A stretch of DNA of 11,749 bases from JBDTRY01 sp039931435 (lineage in GTDB: Bacteria > Acidobacteriota > Thermoanaerobaculia > Gp7-AA8): contig JBDTRY010000108.1 of NCBI GenBank assembly GCA_039931435.1, positions 1-11,749 on the forward strand. The letters are read 5' to 3'. Shown in pieces: positions 5,686-11,749 of this stretch. The position numbers were made by a program, and so were the translations under genes. Below the pieces are notes generated by a model, which was given only the letters and a program-made list of their open reading frames with translations, was not told where the DNA came from and made no database searches. Each line of letters opens with the position of its first letter. Positions within the stretch are counted from its first letter, which is position 1.

Positions 5686-7347
5686 ATGAAGCGTTTGCTT
5701 TCCCTTTTTGCGGTGACCCTGCTCAGCAGCACCCTGTTCGCGGCTGACGCTCCGACGAAGTCCTGGCTCGTGGCCACGCGCGGTCCCGCAGGGAAGCTGG
5801 TTCCGAGAATGCTCGACGTGATGCCCGAAGCGGTCGTGAGCAGAATCGCCAATTTCAAATCGGTGGACGGCTTCGCCGCCGAGCTCACCGAAGAACAGGT
5901 GTCCACGCTGAAGAAAGCCTCCTGGGTTCGCTTCATCGAGCCGGATTACGAACGCCACGCTCTGGGGATCGCTCCTCAGGAAGTTCGTAACCACGTTGGC
6001 CAGACACTGACCTATGGCGTCAGCCTCGTGCGCGCCGACCAGGTCTGGACCAAGGGCCGCGGTGCGGCGATCAAAGTTGGCGTGATCGATTCGGGGATGG
6101 ACCTCAATCAGCCGGACCTGAAGGATCACCTTCGCGGCGGATTCGACTTCGTCCAGAACGACGACACCCCCCAGGACGAAGCGGGACATGGGACGCACGT
6201 CACGGGAATCATCGGCGCCCTGGACAACAACATCGGTGTTGTGGGTGTCGCTCCGGATGTCGATCTCTATATCCTGCGCGTCCTCGACGCCAAAGGGAGC
6301 GGCAAGACCTCGAACGTCATTCGTGCCGTGGACTGGGCTATCGAGCATAAGCTGAACGTGCTCAACCTCTCGCTCGGGTCTGCGGACCCATCCGACCTGG
6401 AACAGGCCGCCTTTCAGCGGGCCTCGGATGCGGGCATCCTAGCCTTTGCAGCCTCGGGAAATGCCTATGAGGACAATTTGAAGGTTGATGGTCTGGACTA
6501 CCCGGGCGGCTATCCGAACGTCATTTCCGTCGGCGCCATCGACTCCGGTGATGTCGTGGCCAACTTCTCGCAGCGTGGGAATGGTCTGTCGGTCGTCGCC
6601 CCGGGAGTGAACGTGCTTTCGACATTTCGCGTTGGGCTGGGCGAGATTTCGGATGTGACATTCAGCAACAACAGCTTTGATGAAGCCGTCAAGTTGACGT
6701 ACTCGCCGCAAACATCAGCGTCAGGTGATTATGTATTCTGCGGCCTCGGTGGGACGCCAACGGATTTCCCCGCTGCCGTCCGGGGTAAAATTGCTCTCAT
6801 CGCCCGAGGCGACTTCAACTTCTCGACGAAGGCCCGAAACGCCAAGGCTGCGGGTGCGACTGGGGTAATCATCTACAACAATATTGCTGCGGATACCTCT
6901 GGTGGGGGGGCATTTGGTGGAGTCCTGTGTGAGGACTTTAATACCACGACCCACGTTTGTACCTCAGAGGCCGCTGAACTTGCGTTCGGCTATCCAGTGA
7001 CGATCGGCATTTCGAAAGAGGACGGAGAGGCGATGGTTGCAAGCCTAAAAGGACCGGTCACCGTCAGCGCCCGTCCCGACGACTACGCCATTCTCAGCGG
7101 GACCTCGATGTCCACACCGCATGCAGCCGGAGTGGCTGCGCTGATCTGGTCGCTCTCCCCGAACTCGACCGCGCAGCAGGTCAAGGATGCTCTCTTCACC
7201 ACCGCCGTCGACCTCGGCGCTCCCGGGTACGACACGGTGTTCGGCAACGGTCAGGTGGATGCACTTGCAGCGGCGAAAAAACTCGCGCCGCAACTCTTTC
7301 CCACTGGGCCGCCACCCAGAGTTCGCAGCAGACGCGGCGGTCACTGA
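5686..7347 (+). CDS. Secreted subtilisin-like serine protease (S8) with PA-domain insert
   Basis: A 553-residue exported protease. Residues 1-19 are a signal peptide (MKRLL, then a hydrophobic run ending LFA, with AADA after it). Residues about 25-95 resemble an inhibitor-I9 propeptide, which folds the enzyme and is then removed. The catalytic domain shows Asp135 in VIDSGMD, His168 in GHGTHV, the oxyanion Asn259 in AASGNA and Ser474 in GTSMSTPHAAG, so the triad is complete. Between Asn259 and Ser474, about residues 340-455, lies a protease-associated (PA) domain (KIALIARGDFNFSTKARNAK, then AAGATGVIIYNN) with three cysteines. PA inserts at this place occur in lactocepin-type and plant subtilases and affect substrate access. 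The protein ends soon after the catalytic domain without a sorting or PPC domain, so it is probably released. GAGG 8 nt before the ATG supports the start. Third-position base use shifts in the PA part. Confidence 0.96.
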   Translation: MKRLLSLFAVTLLSSTLFAADAPTKSWLVATRGPAGKLVPRMLDVMPEAVVSRIANFKSVDGFAAELTEEQVSTLKKASWVRFIEPDYERHALGIAPQEVRNHVGQTLTYGVSLVRADQVWTKGRGAAIKVGVIDSGMDLNQPDLKDHLRGGFDFVQNDDTPQDEAGHGTHVTGIIGALDNNIGVVGVAPDVDLYILRVLDAKGSGKTSNVIRAVDWAIEHKLNVLNLSLGSADPSDLEQAAFQRASDAGILAFAASGNAYEDNLKVDGLDYPGGYPNVISVGAIDSGDVVANFSQRGNGLSVVAPGVNVLSTFRVGLGEISDVTFSNNSFDEAVKLTYSPQTSASGDYVFCGLGGTPTDFPAAVRGKIALIARGDFNFSTKARNAKAAGATGVIIYNNIAADTSGGGAFGGVLCEDFNTTTHVCTSEAAELAFGYPVTIGISKEDGEAMVASLKGPVTVSARPDDYAILSGTSMSTPHAAGVAALIWSLSPNSTAQQVKDALFTTAVDLGAPGYDTVFGNGQVDALAAAKKLAPQLFPTGPPPRVRSRRGGH

Positions 7348-7383
7348 TCCCTGTCAACCCGATCCTGATCACGTTCTGACCTG

Positions 7384-7583
7384 TCACCGGGCTCACGCCC
7401 GGTGCTACGCATCTGCCGCCGGCTTACGCCGGCTCCCGGGGGAATGAAGGAATCTTGATTGCCTCCCGTCGTTCACCGGGCTCAGGCCCGGTGCTACTTG
7501 TCTGCCGCCGGCTTACGCCGGCTCCCGGAAGATGAAGGAATCTTGATTGCCTCCCGTTATTCACTGGGCGTCAGCCCGGTGGA
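7384..7583. repeat. Tandem 89-bp repeat, 2.25 copies, each with two hairpins
   Basis: Unit A starts at 7384, unit B at 7473, and a truncated unit C at 7561, a period of 89 then 88 bp. Each full unit has a hairpin ACCGGGCTCACGCCCGGT (the loop varies between units), then GCCGGCTTACGCCGGC, then a conserved tail, GAAGGAATCTTGATTGCC. Units A and B differ at only a few positions, so the duplication is recent or kept similar. Unit C keeps only the first hairpin, in altered form. The function is unknown; it could influence mRNA ends between the protease and alanine dehydrogenase genes. Confidence 0.85.
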
Positions 7584-7607
7584 ACGGCGAAAACCAGCGC
7601 GGCTACC

Positions 7608-7634
7608 TTGCACCCGGGTCACTGGGCATACAAT
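7608..7634 (+). promoter_or_regulatory. Candidate promoter of the alanine dehydrogenase gene
   Basis: TTGCAC at 7608-7613 and TACAAT at 7629-7634, separated by 15 bp, which is shorter than ideal. The -10 matches at five of six positions. The leader to the ATG at 7696 would be about 55 nt. Confidence 0.4.
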
Positions 7635-7695
7635 ACGCACCTCGATCCGGCGTGCGCCTCAAGCGCGCTGAAAAATTCAACAGGGAGTGAACGTA

Positions 7696-8850
7696 ATGCG
7701 CATCGGCGTGCCTTCGGAAATCAAGAACAATGAATATCGCGTCGGGATGGTCCCATCAGGAGTGAAGGACCTCGTCGGTGACGGTAATACTGTCTACGTT
7801 CAGAAGGGCGCCGGTGAAGGAAGCGGGTTTTCCGACGAGGAATACATCGCCGCCGGCGGCGAGATTCTTCCCGACGCCGATGCGGTTTACGAAGCGGCGG
7901 ACATGATCATCAAGGTAAAGGAGCCCATCGAACCCGAGTACAAACGGATGAAGGACGGTCAGCTTCTCTTCACCTATCTGCACCTCGCCCCGGTTCCGGA
8001 CCTGACCAGGGTTCTTCTGGACAAGAACATCACGGGCGTGGCCTACGAGACCATCACCGGCCGCGGGGGCTCGCTGCCACTGCTCACGCCGATGTCCGAA
8101 GTGGCCGGACGCATGTCCGTCCACGTCGGTGCTTATTACCTGCAGCGTCCCAACGGCGGACGTGGTGTCCTGTTGGGCGGCGTGCCCGGAGTGCTCCCGG
8201 CGGACGTGGCCATCATCGGTGGCGGTGTCGTCGGGATCAACGCCGCGAAAATGGCCGTGGGTCTCGGCGCACGCGTCACAATTCTGGATACGAACCTCGA
8301 CCGCCTCCGCTACCTCGACGACATCTTCAATGGCCGCGTGCAGACCATGGCCTCGAACAAGGCGCACATCGAAGAGGCCTGCCGCCACGCTGATCTGCTC
8401 ATCGGTGGCGTCCTCATCCCGGGCGCCTCGGCACCGAAGCTCGTCACGCGCGACATGATCAGGGAAATGAAGAAGGGCTCGGTCATCGTCGACGTGGCCA
8501 TCGACCAGGGAGGATGCGTGGAAACGGCGCACGCCACGACGCACGCCGACCCGACGTACGAAGTGGACGGTGTCATTCACTATTGTGTGGCAAACATGCC
8601 CGGCGCCGTTCCCCGCACCTCGACGATCGCCCTGACCAACGCCACCCTTCCGTACGCCCGCCGCCTGGCCAACTCCGGATTCGAAGCGGCCGTGCGCACC
8701 CACACAGGACTGGCCGAGGGAGTGAATGTCTATCAGGGAAAAATCACCTACCAGGCAGTGGCGGAATCACAGAATCGCGAGTTCTCACAGCTGGGCGATC
8801 TCATCGACATGACCCTTCCCATGCGCGATTCTGCCGCACGCTCTTCGTAG
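7696..8850 (+). CDS. ald: L-alanine dehydrogenase
   Basis: Catalyses NAD-dependent oxidative deamination of L-alanine to pyruvate and ammonia, and the reverse, in the cytoplasm. The 384-residue protein has every residue I would expect at its usual number: Arg15 in NNEYRVG and Lys75 in IIKVKEP for substrate binding, His96 in YLHLAP and Asp270 in VDVAIDQGG for catalysis. The nucleotide site is GGGVVG (175-180) with Asp198 in ILDTN for the NAD ribose. VANMPGAVPRTST near residue 300 is also typical. Usual length is about 370 residues; the short extra C-terminus is ordinary. The ATG at 7696 is preferred over the GTG at 7687 because GGGAG lies 8 nt before it and the sequence then begins MRIGVP as in the family. 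A REPIN-like element begins 22 bp after the stop. Confidence 0.97.
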   Translation: MRIGVPSEIKNNEYRVGMVPSGVKDLVGDGNTVYVQKGAGEGSGFSDEEYIAAGGEILPDADAVYEAADMIIKVKEPIEPEYKRMKDGQLLFTYLHLAPVPDLTRVLLDKNITGVAYETITGRGGSLPLLTPMSEVAGRMSVHVGAYYLQRPNGGRGVLLGGVPGVLPADVAIIGGGVVGINAAKMAVGLGARVTILDTNLDRLRYLDDIFNGRVQTMASNKAHIEEACRHADLLIGGVLIPGASAPKLVTRDMIREMKKGSVIVDVAIDQGGCVETAHATTHADPTYEVDGVIHYCVANMPGAVPRTSTIALTNATLPYARRLANSGFEAAVRTHTGLAEGVNVYQGKITYQAVAESQNREFSQLGDLIDMTLPMRDSAARSS

Positions 8851-8872
8851 CCCGGCGAATCTCCACGCAGGT

Positions 8873-8991
8873 GCTCGTAGGGCCGCACGGCGTGCGGCCG
8901 GTACCTTTTGACCCTTCCCTACAGTTGAATTGGAAAGGACTGGCTGCACCATCACGAAGAATACCGGCCGCATGCCATGCGGCCCTACGAT
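8873..8991. repeat. REPIN-like element, copy 2
   Basis: Same design as the copy at 4647-4762: GTAGGGCCGC…at the left, GCGGCCCTAC at the right (core 8877-8988), GCTC before and an AT-containing flank after in both. The left hairpin is GGCCGCAC/GTGCGGCC as in copy 1. In the right hairpin C has become T and its partner G has become A, giving GGCCGCAT/ATGCGGCC. The middle aligns with copy 1 but with many changes and a small length difference. It follows the alanine dehydrogenase stop at 8850 and could shape that mRNA end. Confidence 0.85.
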
Positions 8992-9054
8992 GTGCCGCGG
9001 GCAGCTGTCACAGTGGCCCCACGATGTGTCGTGAGCACCTGTCACAGTTTTGCC
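8987..9054. repeat. Imperfect 34-bp direct repeat upstream of the efflux operon
   Basis: Two units starting at 8987 and 9021 share ACGATGTG, then CTGTCACAGT. The shared CTGTCACAG (9005-9013 and 9039-9047) is itself a small palindrome, CTGT and ACAG around C. The two sites are 34 bp apart, close to three helical turns, and 49-91 bp upstream of the regulator start. They could bind an activator or a second repressor. The left end overlaps the REPIN-like element edge. Confidence 0.5.
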
Positions 9055-9077
9055 ATCGAAATGACCCGTCTGGGTCT

Positions 9078-9097
9078 TAAAATGACTGCCCAGTCAT
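9078..9097 (+). promoter_or_regulatory. -10 box and inverted-repeat operator overlapping the TetR start codon
   Basis: TAAAAT at 9078-9083 is a good -10 box. Overlapping its end, 9082-9097 reads ATGACTGCCCAGTCAT: perfect 7-bp arms ATGACTG and CAGTCAT around CC. The last two bases of the operator are the first two bases of the ATG at 9096. Transcription from this -10 would begin only a few bases before the ATG, so the message would be leaderless or nearly so. A partial site, GACCC and GGGTC around four bases (9063-9076), lies just upstream. This fits autorepression by the TetR protein. Confidence 0.6.
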
Positions 9098-9761
9098 GAA
9101 GACCCGCCAGCCCCAGCACCCCACCGAGCCCACCCTCTGGACCAACTTCAAGCGCCAGAGTATTCAGGAAGCGGTCATTCAGCTCATGTGCAGAGAGGGG
9201 CTGAAGAGCGTGACCATGGAGCGCGTCGCCCAGGAAGTGGGCATTGCAAAAGGAACCATCTATCTTCATTACCGCGACAAACAACAGTTACTCGATGAAG
9301 TGAAGGAAAGCGCATTGGCACCCCTCCACGCGCGACTCCACGAGATTCTGGGAGGAGACAATTCCCCCGCAGAAAAGCTCGAGATCTGCGCCAATCGCCA
9401 CCTGGCCTACTTCGACGAGCGCAAGGAACTCTTTCGCATTCTTCTCTATGAGCGCGAGGTTGCGCGAGTCCAGGGAGGGCGCTATCAATCGGAGCGTTAT
9501 CGCCGGCTCGTTCGCGAGGTGTCGAGGGTCATCGCCGAGGGTATCGAAGAAGGGGCGCTCCGAACGATCGATCCGGAGAAAGCTGCAACCCTGTTCGTCG
9601 AAGGTTGCGTCGCCATGGTCAACTACCGCCTCCTGCACGATCAAGGCGACTCCGTCGATCAGGACGCACGGATGATCGCCAATGTGTTTCTGCGAGGTGT
9701 CTCGGCGGCCGAGGATCTCAGTCCGACCTTTGTGGCACGGCAGAAGGTACGGCGGAAATGA
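9096..9761 (+). CDS. TetR-family regulator of the efflux operon
   Basis: A 221-residue repressor. The helix-turn-helix spans about residues 37-58, with VTMERVAQEVGIAKGTIYLHY and then DKQQLL. The C-terminal domain (about 70-205) is helical and rich in charged residues; its ligand is unknown. The start is forced: an in-frame stop lies at 9078-9080, and no other start codon occurs before the DNA-binding domain. There is no ribosome site, so translation is probably leaderless. The stop TGA overlaps the ATG of the next gene (ATGA at 9758-9761), tying it to the outer-membrane factor. Family members in this position usually repress the pump and are released by the pump's own substrates. It differs clearly from the FadR-like regulator at 2285. 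Confidence 0.92.
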   Translation: MKTRQPQHPTEPTLWTNFKRQSIQEAVIQLMCREGLKSVTMERVAQEVGIAKGTIYLHYRDKQQLLDEVKESALAPLHARLHEILGGDNSPAEKLEICANRHLAYFDERKELFRILLYEREVARVQGGRYQSERYRRLVREVSRVIAEGIEEGALRTIDPEKAATLFVEGCVAMVNYRLLHDQGDSVDQDARMIANVFLRGVSAAEDLSPTFVARQKVRRK

Positions 9762-11326
9762 CGCGCTCCGTTCCCTCCAATACGAACGCATCACGGCAGG
9801 GGCCCGCCTTCAACCTTGATGCCGGGCGGCGTATTGATTCCGTGGGTTTCAGAATCCCGGCGGTGGCTACGATGATCGCCGCCGCATTCCTGTCGTCAGC
9901 GGCGACGGCATGCGCCCGATGGAACGACCTCCGAATCGCCCGCCCCGGTCGCGTGGGGCCAGGCACGTCCACCTCTCCCGGCCAGCCCTGGGTCGCACCG
10001 CCCGGCATCGTCTCGAAGCCGCCTGCGGACATCTCGCCGGCCTCGCTTCCGCCTTCCTACGTTCCCGGTTCACCGATCACATTGGCGGAGATCGTGGACA
10101 TCGCTCTGGCCAACAATCCCTCGACGCGCATTGCCTGGTTGCAGGCACGCGCGGCCGAAGCGGACCTGGGAAGCAGCAGAGCGGATTACCTGCCGGAGCT
10201 GGATCTCGATGCCGAGGTCGGCCATGCCCGGAGCGGAGGCGGAGGCCGAACGGTCGTCACGCAGATGACGTATGGACCGTCGCTGTCGCTGAGCTATCTG
10301 CTGTTTGATTTCGGCGGCCGCTCAGCACGGTCCGAGCAGGCCAGACAGACATTGATTGCCGCGGACTTCGAGCATAACGCCATCATTCAGAATGTCGTCC
10401 TTGCAGCGCAACGCGCCTTCTATCAGTACGTCGAAGGAAAAGCGCTGCTGGCCGCGCAAGAGGCGACGCTGAAGGAACTGCAGACGAATCTCGACTCCGC
10501 GAACGCCCGGCACGAAGCGGGGGTGGCCACGATCGCCGACGTGCTTCAGGCGCGAACGGCGCTTTCGCAGGCACGACTGAATTTCGAGACGATCGACGGA
10601 TCTCTGAGGACGATCGAAGGTCAGCTGGCCACGGCCATGGGGCTTTCGCCGGTCACGCGCTTCGATGTCGGAACGCTGCCTCTGGAAGTCCCGTCGACTG
10701 AGGTCAACGAGGCCATCGAGGAACTGCTGGCCCGGGCTCAGGAAAACCGTCCCGATCTGGCATCTGCCCGGGCTCTCGCCGCACGAGCCAGCCAGCGCGT
10801 TACCGAGGTCCGGGCGCAGGGTCTGCCAAAGATTTCCGTTGCCACGTCGATGGGAAAAACGTACTTCGGCTCCGGCAGTTCCACCTCTCCTTTCTCCACC
10901 TCCCTGCTCTTCGGATGGCCGATCTTCACGGGCTTTCGCAACACCTACGACATCCGCGCCGCCGAACGAGGCGCCGAGGCCGCGGCCGAACAGGTGCACG
11001 CCGTTCGCGATCAGGTCAACCTTCAGGTGTGGTCGAGCTATTACAGTCTGCAGACTGCAGCGCAGCGAATGACTACAGCCCGCGATCTGCTTGCCAGCGC
11101 CACGCAGTCGGCGGAGGTTGCCGCCGGACGCTACAGGGAAGGCGTGGGAAGCATTCTCGATCTGCTCACGGCAGAGGCTGCCCTGCAGAGTGCACGAGCG
11201 CAGGAAGTACAGTCGCGCACCGACTGGTTTCTATCTGTGGCGCAGCTGGCCCACGACACCGGACAGCTCTACGGCTCAGCCTCCCCTGCTCCGGGCTCCA
11301 CTACAGGTTTGAAAGGGCTGCAATGA
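9758..11326 (+). CDS. TolC-family outer-membrane efflux factor, probable lipoprotein
   Basis: Forms the trimeric outer-membrane channel of an RND-type efflux pump. The 522-residue protein has the two-fold OEP architecture: one repeat from about residue 105 (ITLAEIVDIALANNP, RADYLPELDLDAEVG, then YLLFDFGGR and long helices to about 290) and a second from about 320 to 510 (RAQENRPDLASARALAARA, GWPIFTGFRN, GRYREGVGSILDLLTAEAAL). The N-terminus has a hydrophobic stretch near 38-50 and Cys52 in the imperfect lipobox SAATAC, so an OprM-like lipid anchor is likely. The ATG at 9758 overlaps the stop of the regulator; a GTG at 9842 or ATG at 9872 would give shorter signals. A proline-rich linker (about 70-105) follows the cysteine. 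The gene overlaps the next one by ATGA at 11323-11326. Confidence 0.93.
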   Translation: MTRSVPSNTNASRQGPAFNLDAGRRIDSVGFRIPAVATMIAAAFLSSAATACARWNDLRIARPGRVGPGTSTSPGQPWVAPPGIVSKPPADISPASLPPSYVPGSPITLAEIVDIALANNPSTRIAWLQARAAEADLGSSRADYLPELDLDAEVGHARSGGGGRTVVTQMTYGPSLSLSYLLFDFGGRSARSEQARQTLIAADFEHNAIIQNVVLAAQRAFYQYVEGKALLAAQEATLKELQTNLDSANARHEAGVATIADVLQARTALSQARLNFETIDGSLRTIEGQLATAMGLSPVTRFDVGTLPLEVPSTEVNEAIEELLARAQENRPDLASARALAARASQRVTEVRAQGLPKISVATSMGKTYFGSGSSTSPFSTSLLFGWPIFTGFRNTYDIRAAERGAEAAAEQVHAVRDQVNLQVWSSYYSLQTAAQRMTTARDLLASATQSAEVAAGRYREGVGSILDLLTAEAALQSARAQEVQSRTDWFLSVAQLAHDTGQLYGSASPAPGSTTGLKGLQ

Positions 11327-11749
11327 ATCAAACGATTTTTCGAGCGAACAGTGGACAGATCTGGCAGGCACTGACGACGCTCGTCGTCTGGTCAATGCTC
11401 GTCACTCTCTGCGGCTGCGCGAAGAAAGAAGAGAAGACCCACCAGGAGACGGTTCCAGTGACCGTGGCTTCCGTGACGCAGCGTGATTTCCCGATCGATG
11501 TCCACGCCAATGGAAATGTCGCACCCTACACCAGCGTCGCCATTCGCGCCCTGGTCGGTGGCCAGCTCACGCGGGTCTCGTTCCGTGAAGGCGACGACGT
11601 CAGGAAAGGATCGCCTCTGTTCACGATCGATCCCCGGCCATTCCAGGCCGCCCTGGCCCAGGCGCAGGCCAATCTCAATCGTGACCAAGCACAGCTTCGC
11701 AACGCCGAAACGAACGCGCGCCGGTACGCAGGACTGGTGAGCAAGGACT
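11323..11749 (+). CDS. RND efflux membrane-fusion protein (periplasmic adaptor), N-terminal part
   Basis: Adaptor that joins an inner-membrane RND pump to the outer-membrane factor. The frame from ATG at 11323 stays open to the window edge, giving 142 residues of a protein usually about 370-420 long. Residues 1-31 are a lipoprotein signal with a hydrophobic run and lipobox LCGC, lipidation at Cys32, followed by a charged KKEEK spacer. Then come the first beta strand and half of the lipoyl/biotinyl domain: VTVASVTQRDFPIDVHANGN, VAIRALVGGQLTRVSFREGD and VRKGSPLFTIDPRPFQAAL, followed by the first hairpin helix (LAQAQANLNRDQAQLRNAET). The phrase LFTIDPRPFQ is characteristic of the AcrA/MexA group. 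It overlaps the outer-membrane factor stop by ATGA. The RND pump should follow to the right. Confidence 0.95.
   Translation, partial: MNQTIFRANSGQIWQALTTLVVWSMLVTLCGCAKKEEKTHQETVPVTVASVTQRDFPIDVHANGNVAPYTSVAIRALVGGQLTRVSFREGDDVRKGSPLFTIDPRPFQAALAQAQANLNRDQAQLRNAETNARRYAGLVSKD

Larger units (their letters stand above)
7348..7695. other. Non-coding spacer between protease and alanine dehydrogenase genes
   Basis: About 350 bases. Most of it is the tandem hairpin repeat at 7384-7583; the right end carries the probable promoter and ribosome site of the alanine dehydrogenase gene. The short open frames here translate the repeat. No U-tract terminator follows the protease gene. Confidence 0.7.

Noticed and set aside
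7384..7583. CRISPR array
   Set aside because: Only two full units of 89 bp with no unique spacers between short identical repeats, and no cas genes nearby.
9605..9757. Longer outer-membrane factor starting inside the TetR gene
   Set aside because: The extension overlaps the conserved TetR C-terminus in another frame. The ATG at 9758 overlapping the stop codon gives a sensible exported protein.

Overview
The window is about 11.7 kb of high-GC DNA (roughly 60% by eye) from a diderm bacterium. An outer-membrane TolC-type factor and a lipoprotein membrane-fusion protein show the two-membrane envelope. The density of intergenic hairpin repeats, and the mix of a fatty-acid regulator, secreted subtilase and RND efflux genes, resembles Acidobacteriota and related soil or sediment lineages. 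That taxonomic guess is inference only; no rRNA or marker gene is present.

Layout. (a) 1-1537, minus: long-chain acyl-CoA synthetase, cut by the window edge at its C-terminus. (b) 1538-2284: non-coding, with hairpins and two inverted copies of a three-hairpin dispersed repeat. (c) 2285-2893, plus: TetR regulator closely resembling Bacillus FadR, with a FadR-type operator just upstream. (d) 2894-3089: convergent spacer with a hairpin and a short dispersed repeat. (e) 3090-4577, minus: one protein made of two complete alpha/beta-hydrolase domains. (f) 4822-5265, minus: small CoA-binding Rossmann protein. (g) 5266-5685: third copy of the three-hairpin repeat, then the protease leader. (h) 5686-7347, plus: secreted subtilisin-like protease with a PA-domain insert. 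(i) 7384-7583: tandem hairpin repeats. (j) 7696-8850, plus: alanine dehydrogenase with all catalytic residues. (k) 8873-9054: REPIN-like element and a 34-bp direct repeat. (l) 9096-11749, plus: TetR regulator, outer-membrane factor and membrane-fusion protein, with ATGA start/stop overlaps. This is the front of an efflux operon whose pump gene would lie beyond the right edge.

How the parts relate. Genes (a) and (c) are divergent and form a plausible fatty-acid activation and sensing pair. The efflux genes form a self-regulated operon whose inverted-repeat operator covers the first start codon. The protease and alanine dehydrogenase could both serve use of peptides and amino acids, but nothing in the sequence links their regulation. 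The spacers are the most unusual part: at least four families of hairpin repeat fill them, including a REPIN-like pair whose base changes preserve the local hairpin. I found no CRISPR array, tRNA, rRNA, transposase or classical U-tract terminator. I saw no clear evidence of a wholly new multi-gene system; the most distinctive protein is the two-domain hydrolase.
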